A stretch of DNA of 64,000 bases from Undaria pinnatifida (lineage: Eukaryota; Sar; Phaeophyceae; Laminariales; Alariaceae): positions 4,527,324 to 4,591,323 of the forward strand of contig JABAKD010000009.1 of NCBI GenBank assembly GCA_012845835.1, given 5' to 3'. Positions within the stretch are counted from its first letter, which is position 1; each line of letters starts with the position of its first letter. A program made the position numbers and the translations under genes. The notes beneath the pieces are model-generated. The model ran no database searches and was not told the origin of the DNA. It saw only the letters and a list, made by a program, of their open reading frames with translations. This document shows positions 46,935-56,869 of the stretch, in pieces.

Positions 46935-47472
46935 GTAATGAGTCAAGATCGGCCAGAAGCCACCCACAAAACAGGGGCAAACATCGGACCAAAAGCAAGA
47001 GTGCCGCGTAAATTTCAAAACTATAGGGCCAATCGGGCAGGCTGCAAGTACTAGAGCTTATATCCCCCCTGCTTGCGGGTCTGCCTTGATAGCAGTGCCT
47101 CTGCATCTGATGCATTTATCTCGTAAATAAAACATAGTTCCCTTATTCAACCAGCACATATTTGACATCCTCCGGACATGGACGTGTCACAAATCCCAAA
47201 CCCAAAGATACCAGTACTTCCTGGCTACCAGATTATTCATGTTTCCTAATTTCCGTACCAGGTACGTACAAAGTTCATACTTCCATGCCAACTTCATCCA
47301 ATATACGTCCAAATGCCACCATTGTAAGAGTGCCCGATTTAAGAGCACAGCAGTGTTATGCTTACTAGCTACTGGGGGTGAACACATTGAAATGCCCCAT
47401 AATACCAACTTTAATACCAAACCAAGAACCGAACCAAATCCCGAACCTGCAAGACAAGAACATATATGAAAA
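46935..47472. other. Non-coding stretch inside element A
   Basis: Occupies the place of protease, integrase and RT N-terminus but shows none of their motifs in any frame. It probably marks a deletion or replacement in A. Confidence 0.6.
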
Positions 47473-48391
47473 TTAAAGCAATACGTGCCTTTTTGAGCAT
47501 GTGCTCTTGCGGCAGGCGAAGGTCTTCTCTTTTTCACGTAGACGCTCTCGTAACGGACAGCGCCTTCTCCGCCGTCCATGCTTCTCCCCAGGTCCCACGA
47601 AGAAGCCGAACCCTAATCCACCACCAAGCCTCCGACTCTCTTGTTCTCCACCTTCCTGCGCCACCGTCTGAAATTTACGCCTAAGTTGCTCATCGCCGGC
47701 TTGACGGTGCACACCGTCAAGGACGGCCTGACACGAGAACGTCAGGTGTGTACCCGATAAAGCTTCCCTCGGCGGCGACGATATCAGCTGTTCACCACCG
47801 GTATCATCATCTTTGTCAAGCCAAACCGCCGGCTGTGCTCCCTGCTGCTGCTTTTCCACCACCCCCAGCTCAGCTACCACCATGTCGTCCCACCATTGCT
47901 CGTCATCCACGTCTCCCAGCTCTTCCCAAAAACAAATTCGCTCTTCCTCCTTTGCTCCGCTTTGTTCAAGCGGCAGCTGTTTCGCTTCCTTCGCCCCCGC
48001 CTCCTCTTCATCCAAATAACCCATAACAAAAGCAATATCTCTCGCCTCCAGAATGTCGCCCTCTATTTCATCGAATACTCCGGCAGTCCAAAACGTCTGT
48101 TTTGTCAGCTGCTGCTCGTGCCACCATGCAGCAAGACCCCAGAGCGCCTCCATGCTCTCACGGCGTCCCTTTGTCTGGATGATGCGGGTCCTGGCCCGGC
48201 GCTGATCTTTGGACATCATTGGAACTTCTCGTGTAGTGGTTCGCGTCCCTGTGGGCTTTCCAAGCCTTCAAGGTTCTTGCTGCTATTGCGCGGACTTTGG
48301 ACGTTTCGACTTCTGTGGAGGCTTCCATGGTGGCTTTCCTGATATAGCCTACATGCTGCTCCACCGTGAGGCCGGCGAATGACGTCTCCAT
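47473..48391 (-). pseudogene. Element A unidentified ORF in gag position
   Basis: Begins 67 bp inside the 5' LTR with METSFAGLTVEQHVGYIRKA and continues helical (TLKAWKAHRDANHYTR). A one-base slip near 48228 joins it to a 248-residue frame with MEALWGLAAWWHEQQLTKQT, acidic stretches (YLDEEEAGAKE, VDDEQWWDDM) and a basic C-terminus (HGRRRRRCPLRERLREKEK). I recognise no Gag homology, zinc knuckle or protease motif. It could be a divergent Gag or captured host sequence. A position in one of the youngest elements of the window, with nearly open frame, suggests recent function. Confidence 0.5.
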
Positions 48392-48458
48392 CCTTCACCT
48401 GATTCCAACCCAAGCACTAGCTTCCGTTGACTTGATTTCAATGTCAATACTGCTAGCA

Positions 48459-49178
48459 TGATCGGAAAACCGGTGCATGGGTTAGATACGTAAAAAGATG
48501 ATCCTCGATGCCGCCATCGGGGCGTGCAGAAGACGTTAAAAATGTATATTATTATTGCCACCTCCGGAGAGGATGATGGGAGGAGGAGGGGGAAATTGGA
48601 AGTGACCAAGAGAGGGCTTCCCTCCCCCAAGCTCGTCTCGTCCCCGAACCATAAATAGCGACAAGCGCTCTCGTGCTATACTGGAATAATCCTATCGTAC
48701 CACACAATACACTCGGGCGCTTAAGCCGTAGACTACATACTGACCCAACCATATATACGAATACTTTAGTCTCCCAATACGTGCGTATGAGAGCATATAT
48801 GCAAATGTGCATATTCCGTTTCTCATTGTACCATGTATGATGACGGTGTATGTGGCACACGGGGAACTGTTCTCACGTGTACCACACAATAACAACTCAT
48901 ATCACCCACCAGTAAATATTGCTACTGGTGGCTCCATATTTCACATACGTATCACACAAATATATACTCCGTATATAGGAACGTCTCCCCATGGATAGTC
49001 CACCTGATGAAATATCCATGCCTTCATCACATAACATGCCACATACTGAAATACAGTTATAAAATAATCCTCGTATGAATCACATAATTCCTTTGACGGC
49101 GTATCTCCCCAACTACCACACTATTCCGTAGAGCAATGCGGTTCCACAAATCGAACCATGATATCATAACTTCTCACA
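48459..49178 (-). repeat. Element A 5' LTR (720 bp)
   Basis: Offset of exactly 9273 from the other LTR, with four differences seen by eye (near 49003, 49017, 49023 and 49118). The outer flank is AAAAT at 49179-49183. Confidence 0.93.
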
Positions 49179-49364
49179 AAAATAACATGATCGATCCATA
49201 ATATTGGGGTACTTGCTTCGTTCAAACGACTCCGTCGACCACTTGTTGTTTGACCCAAATGGACGTCTGCCCTCGTCATATCAAAAGCTAACACGAGACC
49301 TCTTCTTCCGACACCCAGTTTAATCGTCCAAGTCTGAATGTCAAAATTGTCAACGAACTGTATT

Positions 49365-49640
49365 TGTCTTTATTTGTTGTTGTTCTCACATATACTAGCA
49401 TAACCAAGTCCGTTGTCACAGGGCAGGCTCCAGTCACCCTGGAGCTGAAGAATACCCCAGGGAAAAACACAAACCCAAGGTGATACACGCATACAGACGC
49501 AAGTCAATTAGAAAGGAAAAAAATGTAAATAAATAGAGAGAAAGGAAAGGATAAAAAAGAGAAGAAAGCGAAAAAAAAGAAGGAAATAAATGAAAATATA
49601 AGACAAGATAAGCAAAGAAAGATAATACAAGATGAAGCTT
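49365..49640 (-). mobile_element. LINE 3' UTR only (copy 3)
   Basis: TTTGTTGTTGTTCTC marks the triplet-rich 3' end. AAGTCCGTTGTCACAGG, GAATACCCCAGGGAAAAACA and the purine-rich 3' UTR match 34590-35080. The paralogue at 58.6 kb lacks this block, so it is an insertion of a very short 5'-truncated LINE. Confidence 0.75.
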
Positions 49641-49785
49641 TTTGGTGGGGGCCAGCATCGTTTGTTCCCGGCTTAGGATGGTGTATGACAAGAATGAAAC
49701 GAAAGCTCTCGAGTACTGTTTGAGATAACTCTCGAATACTGTTTGAGGTAACCCTATTTTCATATTCTTCCCATATAACGCTTAC

Positions 49786-49866
49786 CTCCGGCATCTCCCG
49801 CGTTGTTGTTGAAGTTTGTGTTTCCTTGGACGTCGATAGAACAGTACCGATTCGCGTAGACAGCAC
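49786..49866 (-). CDS. Single beta-helix repeat exon (module 4)
   Basis: 81 bp on the minus strand between acceptor TTGCGCAG and donor GTAAGCG, phase 1 on both sides. It encodes GAVYANRYCSIDVQGNT, then NFNNNAG, ending A-G with the last Gly codon split by the intron. It is the direct counterpart of module 5 in the paralogous segment at 58.8 kb, and the coding pattern is better kept than the flanks. Pmp-type signature: G-A-V start and F-N-N-N. Confidence 0.6.
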
Positions 49867-50007
49867 CTGCGCAAGTACCGACGGACGTTTGACTAGGAGT
49901 TGTCGAACGCAGGTAACGATGGATGTAAATTGCTTGTATTCTGAGGTTCCCAACATGAGGAGACCATTATCTAAAGGAAAACATAGTATATGGAAAACTT
50001 CATAGGT

Positions 50008-50110
50008 GCCACCTGGTGAGTAATTGCATGGCGTAGACATCAAGCGAAACAGTTGAAAGACCAAGAAAGAAATTGCGGACATTTTCAGGCTAGAAAAACC
50101 CTGTCATTCA
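50008..50110 (-). pseudogene. Possible upstream exon of the beta-helix gene
   Basis: Reads SLKMSAISFLVFQLFRLM, then PCNYSPGG. The paralogue at 58.99-59.10 kb reads SLKTVANKFLVCELFRF, then PWDYSSGG. Shared residues over diverged DNA suggest past coding function. The hydrophobic stretch could be a signal peptide, but this is inference, and a stop lies just upstream here. Confidence 0.35.
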
Positions 50111-50639
50111 AATGCCGTTTGAATCACAAAATGTCACCCGTATCGCGCCGCGTTTGTTCAGCCCCCCAAAGGTAGCACGACGATGGCACATCCGTCACTA
50201 CTGTTATTAGCGCTTCAGACGCGCGCTATTGTGTAGGAGACACGCGCCGCGAAAGAAGTGGCACGTTTTGACAGAAACGGTCTCTACACGACGTGGCTCT
50301 ATAGCGCAAAGTTCTTCGTCAAAGTTATTGTTGTTTTGCAGTAGGGTATGTCCCATAGCTAGGAGTAATGGAGATTACTCGTCTTTTTGAAATAGTACCT
50401 TTTCTCCAGGTCTGTTTGTGGGTGAGGTATGAGGCTCTTGAAGTCAGGAGTTACACAACATATGCATGGTGCACTTCAACCGTGTATCGTAACGTGCGTT
50501 CACAACGCTCTGAGGCGCGGAACCTGCCGAGCTGTGTAATCTTCATCCCACAACCCACGTCAAAGAACAACTCAATCCATGACCAATGCACGTTGTCGTG
50601 GGCTGGTTTTCCTGAAATGCCTGATTTACTGCACATTAA

Positions 50640-50942
50640 TTTTTTTATTCAATTTTATACTTTCCAGCTTGTTGGCAAGCCGCGGTCACAGGTGTCGTCC
50701 CTTCTCCCTCCCGGTTCTTGCATTCATTTTTTATCGCGCACAGGCTTCAGCAAATCCAATGTTTGTCGAATTTTCATCGAATGTTGCTAACTCACGCTCT
50801 CACCCTTTCCCCAAGTCAATTTGAGCACAAGACAATGTCCCAACAAATTTATACGAATATGCTCTCAGCAGGGCTCGAACTCTCGTAACTGACCCATACT
50901 GGGCTCGATGGCAACCTGATACGCCACCAGGGCGACCGACGC
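50640..50942 (-). mobile_element. Candidate tRNA-derived SINE
   Basis: On the minus strand the head has a Pol III A box (TGGCGTATCAGG) and, 46 bases further, a B box (GTTCGAGCCC); a D-arm-like CCTG...CAGG pairs around the A box. The far end is A-rich (rc of TTTTTTTATTCAATTTTA). The paralogue at 59.6 kb lacks this block at the matching place, and GCACATTA/GCATATTC flanks resemble a decayed target duplication. The tRNA fold is imperfect (weak T stem), so it is not a functional tRNA gene. Confidence 0.45.
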
Positions 50943-50959
50943 ATATTCACTACCCAGTT

Positions 50960-53900
50960 GCGTACAACACCTAACTCATATAAAGGCTTTATGTGGAGGA
51001 TTATATGGTGGACTCTGTAGCAGAGAAAGCAACAATTCGTTGCTTATGTTAGCCTGAAGGATAGAAGAGTTGAAATTGTGAGATAGATGATGATGGGAAA
51101 TATTGTACAGCTCCGAGAAGACAATTATTCCGAACGTAATTAAGCCTTCAGGCAGGTCGTGAATTCACGGAATGGATATGTGAGCCCGGCTGTTGGACAG
51201 ACGATAATCCCATGACATCATTTCTCTCACGAGCTATCTTTCAGAGCACGCGAAGCGCACAGGACTCCCACGCGGAAGGCGCGAGACCTCAGCAGGCCAT
51301 CTAAAATCGTAATCGAGAACACGTTACAGTCTGGTGATTGCACGCCAATCTACCAACCATTGCCGTAGTTATTCTTTGTCCGGCGTTCTGGCCATCTGGG
51401 GTCCCGGGCTCTCCGCAGGTGGGTGCGCCAGCAACTATCAACTGAAAAATGTTAGAGGTGGTTTTGTGACACACATGCCCATGTCACCATTTCAGGCGCT
51501 GCTTCCACAAGCACATATTGGTACTTTTCTTGACGGCCTTAACTACATGGCGAAAATGAGAGTACAACACAAGTTAATATAGTATTATCGCTGTTATTGG
51601 AAAACAAGCATCAACAATAATGTGTTTTGTAACTAATTAAAGTGGCGACAGTTAAGATTATCTCAATCATACTGGGCGAAGTTGGCCAAAAAAGACATTT
51701 TTCCGTCGGCATGAAACGAACAGCTGGTAGAAGCGGATATGCCCCCTACGGCGGGTGCGGGGCTCATCCTAATCACTGACCATAGACCCTCGCATCCCTA
51801 CTGTGCCGAGACGGAGCAGTTCAACGTTTTACCAACTTGGCAAGACATTGCTAGCACTAAGGGTAAACGCGCGGTGAGCTGTTAAGCGAGTCCGATGAAG
51901 GGTGAACTGCATTCTTGTAACAACCCCCCGTGGGACGGACTTCGGCGCCTTGTGACAAACTTGTTGCTTATGGATAATAGCGTCAATGAGTTATACTTTG
52001 TTTTCTTGTACGACTCCATATACGGCGATGGGTATGTGAATGCCTCATGAGTGCCTTATTATATTCACACTGCGTGATGCGATGCTTCCCCTTGGGTGGA
52101 GTTAAGGTTCTCCACCCCGCACAGTATGATCTACTGGATGATCATTGTGGTGACGACAAAGAATCAAAATCGGTATATTGGTTGTCTAGCTCACACAGTG
52201 ATTAGCAAGTTTGGTAGCCTCGTTGCCAACCAACGCCAACCCCAAAATACACGTAACTTTTGACAGCGGCGGTGCTAATCAAGGCAAAGGCAGGGGGGGG
52301 TAAAGTAACACTGTTTATCGAGCGTGCTTCTGTGCATCGGGTGCACCTTTTGTGTTCTAAAGATCCTTGCCTCAGGAGCTCTGTACCTCACCAAACCACA
52401 ACATAGGGTGCAACCCTATCAGGCCTCGTTATCCCTCGTAGTCGAACAGCTCTACCAGAATGACATTTCGTCAAGGTGGGGGTTTAACATGGTCCGTCAT
52501 TCAGAAAATACCTTTGATATAAATTTCATCTCTAGCGTAGCACGCGTCTACTAAAAATGTGCAGGATGGTATTTCAAAGAGAAGAAACAAAGATGAAGAA
52601 CTGTTCTCAGTGCAGTGAAAATGATGTTGCGAGGAAGCTTCGCGTTGTACTCGAAAGCAAGTGCTCGGAAGCTCTTTTGATATTTGTATTTCGCAACAGT
52701 TGTACTCAAAATTCAACCAAAAGCGAATAGGCAAGGCCCTCATTTGGGTCACATGCGTTGTTACCCATTGACGTGCGCATGTGATGTAATCGGGTTGAAC
52801 CGGAAATATACTCAAGTTATTACCAGCGTGGCGCAAACATTTTGTGTCCTGGTCGACTCTCAAGGGTCAGCGGTGTTTTGCCATACCCTCGCTACTAGCG
52901 GTTGTGCCGGAGTTCAAATTTAGGCTGGACTACTCGTGACAACGACTGGGAAGTTCACGTGTATGGCGTTGCCGAACGCGTGTGATAAAACCTAGTAAAG
53001 TTCAAAGACGATCGACGAGCGGTGGGAGTACTGCAATCTCTGCGCGAAAAATATAATGACACGCGCTGGTAAGATGGGTCGACACGCGTGCGACTGCGGC
53101 TAGTCTACAGGATGAGGAAAAATGCGAGGTACGTACGAAGCGCACGTCAAAATCGCCCCACATCGACAACAATACACAATTCAACGTCATGAAGCCATGT
53201 AACACGCGCTTCAGCATTGGTAGCACCTACATCTTCACATGAGGACCTCTATACATATAGCTCATTCAGGCACTGACTGTAAGGTTCATTAATCATGCAA
53301 CCGAACTACGAGGTATGTAATAACGTCTAACCACTTGTGATGATGAACAGAAAGGTGCACCTTGATCAACGACCCCACGGCGTGCTGCAGGTCAGTACCA
53401 AGAATGGCATCGGAACGGTATTGACAAGATCTCCAGTTCACCTCGTGATATATGGATTACACCCACACGGCGAGAGATGTGAACCAGCGCTTTTCAATAG
53501 GTCGTCACCTGAATACGTCTATCCCCACCCACAAAGGTATATACACCGAAATGGGAGTGCAGCCGGACGAAAAACATCATTGCCTAGGAATACACAACTT
53601 GTAATGCTATATAACAAAAATGAGCATTGGACGATTGGGGTTGAGCAAACAAGACATTCAGGAAAATAAATCGGAAAACAAGTGCTATCCCTATCAACAA
53701 AGCACGTGCCCCAGTTCCAAGGCGGTATTAATCGTATTGCATGCCCACTACCGACACAATAGTCCCACACTATAAGTGATTTATGCAGGATATGTATCCA
53801 AACATTAAATTACCGAGCAGTGTGATTGGCGCTTGACTGCAGAATCGGAAACTTACTCTATACCTAAGCGCAACATAAAGTCAAATATGACAACTGCTTA

Positions 53901-55350
53901 AACATTGGACGGTTACAATGCTCTAATCACCTGCGTTGACCCCGGCAGCGTTTATAGCGAAAGATGTGTTCCCGTCGTCCGTGGCAGCAGAGTAGTAAAT
54001 GAGACGCACAGCCCCAGCGAACAGGACGCGGGAACCGCTGGGTAAAATGACCCGTGCTACAACAAGGGCAAAATTTTCATGTTCTCTGGTTTTCTGATTG
54101 GCGGGATCCTTGCACTGTGGGAGCTCGACAGTATGTACTCGAATCCAAAGCAGAAATGCGCTGGGATGGGGATAGCACTTGTGCAATGGAAGCAGCCTAG
54201 AGTACTGGGTTAGTACCGCCGGAACACCATTGATTGGCCTTATCCTATTTTTTTCTGCCGTGGGATTCCCCGTCGTACTGCTTTACAGACGTTTCCCAAA
54301 ACTAATTGTTACGCGGGGAAGTCACCAGCTCTTTACAGCAAAGAGCCGAAATAATGGTGGGATCGAACACTATCGTGCTACGAAATATGCATGCGTACTT
54401 CACAACGCTTATCGTTTTGTGCCCAGAAAATGGGATTGAGAATCCGGTCTTTAGTTTACCGTTTTCTTGGTCAACCTCGGTTGGTAGGTGGGACTCAGGC
54501 TAACAATAGTACTGTAGAGTTGCAGCATCAATTTTTTGTTTTACGGAAGATCGTCAAAACTTGAATTGTTTGATGAGTTTTTTATGCAGGCCCAAGTACC
54601 TGACTCTGGGAGCGAGCTGAAAGCGTGACCAGACGAACCGATGTATATCCTTGGTTTACAAACAGAGTAATATGTTGGGAAATGATATTGACATCCCGAC
54701 AGGTTTGGGTTGAAGAGCCCCACTCTTCAAACAATATCTCAGCTATAAGGTGTTACCACTATCGTATCTGGCGGTTCTAGAGACCATGGGGTTGTATATC
54801 GCAGTTTTAGCCTAGCGGTTTTCAGCCACGGATCTCAATCGCGTTACAGTATAAATTTCCTATAATATTATAAATGAAGCGCTTGAGAAAACCTACTAAT
54901 AGACGACTGCCTTTGAATGCGTCGTGGTTGCTGTAGGCTCACCCCAGAGCACTTATGACGTCTCGATACTTGTTACGTGTGGAGCTGTGTACCTCTCACC
55001 CAAGGCAGAAAGCGATTTATTGCGACAGATACTCATAGCGCAATCCGCCGAACACGCCTATAGCATAGGTATGCATGGAATATTTTCATATGGTTATTCT
55101 CGTTCTATCCGAAAAAGGGTACGCGCATTTGAAGCAGAGCGAAATCCTCGATCGTAAATCGAATGCCGTCTCCAGAGAACCCATACGTGGTTGAATTCTT
55201 AAATCGCCTTGGATCGAAGAAATTAGTTGGATCCATAGGGGGGCGGAGGGCCTGCAATGTGACCCCTGATATGAGTCACTGCTGAGAGGGAGAACGAGAG
55301 CTGTGCGTGAATAATAGAGCGAATGGATAAATATAAATATAATAATTCCC
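50960..55350. other. No intact gene; coil relics
   Basis: About 4.4 kb without a recognised gene. Minus-strand relics resembling beta-helix coils: 52515-52560 (FLVDACYARDEIYIKG), 53150-53226 (GATNAEARVTWLHDVEL after acceptor-like TGTAG), and 53938-54030 (GAVRLIYYSAATDDGNTSF, then a possible donor GTGATT). The plus-strand frame at 53337-53669 resembles nothing I know. Confidence 0.4.
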
Positions 55351-55354
55351 TTCA

Positions 55355-55605
55355 CAGCTGTCAGATTTTGTCCCCCTCAGAAACGGGTTTTATAGTTTCC
55401 GCGCACAGACTGACTAAAATCATCCTGTTGACCCTGATAGCTACACTGTAGTTGTAAGGGGAGTCGCCGACCTATATCCTTAATGAGGACACACAACTCG
55501 TAATGCGCGCGATCGGAGTATCACACACAGCTTGCAAAGATGAGTTTCGACGAAATCTTCGATCTCACAGCTGGAGTGTATTTTCATTTTTTATTATATA
55601 TATAT
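55355..55605 (-). repeat. R1 terminal segment A, solo, inverted
   Basis: Reads CAGCTGTCAGATTTTGTCCC through CTACACTGTAG to CTCACAGCTGGAGTG, then an AT run. No R1 body is attached. Confidence 0.85.
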
Positions 55606-56002
55606 ATATATCCCTCCAACCTTCAACGTAAGTAGGGACGTAGTTTGGTTAAAGCTTCCCACCAAGTTTAATGTTTAGGGCGAAATGAGGGTTGATGAAC
55701 ACAAGACACAAGTCGAAAATTGAATTTTCCAGGGGCCTTCACGGGTCATGGCCCAAACCGCGGGTCGGGTACAGAATTGTTTCACAGCCTCGCCGGTCAG
55801 GTCACTATTTTATCCCCAATTTTACAGGTCGTGAGCGCCTGCTACGTACGATCGAGGTAGCACTTTGCAGCTAATATGTAATATTTTTTCTTAATTGTCT
55901 TAACCCTTGACCCTTATATGCCAAGAAGGAATTGTCGGAATGATATTCTTGGTTTGTGGAAGATAGCATTTTAATAGAAACTGGGTCATGCGAATGTTCG
56001 CC

Positions 56003-56093
56003 GGTAATATTAAAAATGAAAATACACTCGGTAATATATTATAAAAAATGAAAATACACTCTGTAATATATTATAAAAAATGAAAATACACTC
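56003..56093 (+). repeat. 32-bp tandem repeat at the start of segment A
   Basis: Three units (27, 32 and 32 bp), each ending TGAAAATACACTC, lead directly into segment A. Confidence 0.9.
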
Positions 56094-56215
56094 CAGCTGT
56101 GAGATCGAAGATTTCGTCGAAACTCATCTTTCCAAGCTGTGTGTGATACTCCGATCGCGCGTATTACGAGTTGTGTGTCCTCATTAAGGATATAGGTCGG
56201 CGACTCCCCTTACAT
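56094..56215 (+). repeat. R1 terminal segment A, solo, direct
   Basis: CAGCTGTGAGATCGAAGATT to GGTCGGCGACTCCCCTTACA, then sequence leaves the family. It faces the inverted copy at 55355-55605, about 490 bp apart. Confidence 0.85.
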
Positions 56216-56269
56216 ATCTTAGATTGTTTTTCCATACCTATTTTTTGGGTGAATAGTAGATAGAGTAGA

Positions 56270-56490
56270 TGGTCATACGAGGAGCCTCAGCAAGATGTAG
56301 GTGCATCTCCAAAGTAGCCGGTTGCCGGGGTAGGATACCCTGACCGGACCGGACCCGACGCGACAAAACCCCTGAAACAACCAACGGCTGCAGTGACTGA
56401 TTGGATGAGGCTTAAACAGGGCTAAGAGTTGAAGCCACTGCAGATGATATGTTTGGGTTCGAGTTGGGACCAGGGTCGGGCATACGCTAC
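56270..56490. repeat. Family E repeat
   Basis: Diverged copy of 38884-39075, with GGAGCCTCAGCAAGATG, TTGCCGGGGTAGG and CAACGGCTGCAGTGACTG in the same order. Confidence 0.7.
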
Positions 56491-56869
56491 GGTACAGACA
56501 CATCTATACGTTTACGAAGTTCCTCGCGATAAAGAAGCTCTATACCTGACACGAAAGCTGAATTTTCTACGGAGGAACAATGAAGTTTATACCAGATGAA
56601 AAATCCCTTGGACCAGGTATGCCCCAAGGAGTATTGCAGAATGAAGCAAATAAATTTTCGACGAATGTGGGGTTTAAAAGCCCCTCGATCATATAACGGT
56701 TCTCCCCAAAAGTGGTAGCTTTACCGTTGCAGGCGTCGCGGGTAGGGTTAGGCATTGACTCCGGGCCAGAGATGAGGAGTGGTAAAATGTGCGGACGAAA
56801 CGTTTGTGTGTGACTACCAGGTTCTTCACTGCATGGTTTGCTACCCCTAATATTTTAACCAACTTTTCA

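Larger units (their letters stand above)
39186..49178 (-). mobile_element. Copia element A, complete ends, interrupted by element B
   Basis: Two 720-bp LTRs in direct orientation with TG...CA ends flank it. The 5-bp target duplication AAAAT lies at 39181-39185 and 49179-49183. The span is 9993 bp; without B and its duplicated target the element is 4199 bp, short for an autonomous copia. Order on the minus strand: 5' LTR, unidentified ORF, non-coding stretch, RT C part and RNase H, polypurine tract AAGGGGGGA (39906-39914), 3' LTR. Protease and integrase are not recognisable, so it is probably non-autonomous. LTRs differ at four positions by eye, so insertion is recent. Confidence 0.92.
49184..50640 (-). 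repeat. Family C segment, right flank of element A
   Basis: Diverged paralogue of 58390-59600 in the same order: GACGTCT(G/A)CCCTC near 49262, GGTGTATGAC near 49679, the beta-helix exon at 49786, a conserved frame around 50010-50100 (SLKMSAISFLVFQLFRLM), and GTTGTTTTGCAGTAGGGT near 50330. It is interrupted by LINE copy 3. Confidence 0.75.

Noticed and set aside
53337-53669. 110-residue plus-strand ORF as a gene
   Set aside because: No family resemblance, no splice or promoter support, and a length expected by chance.
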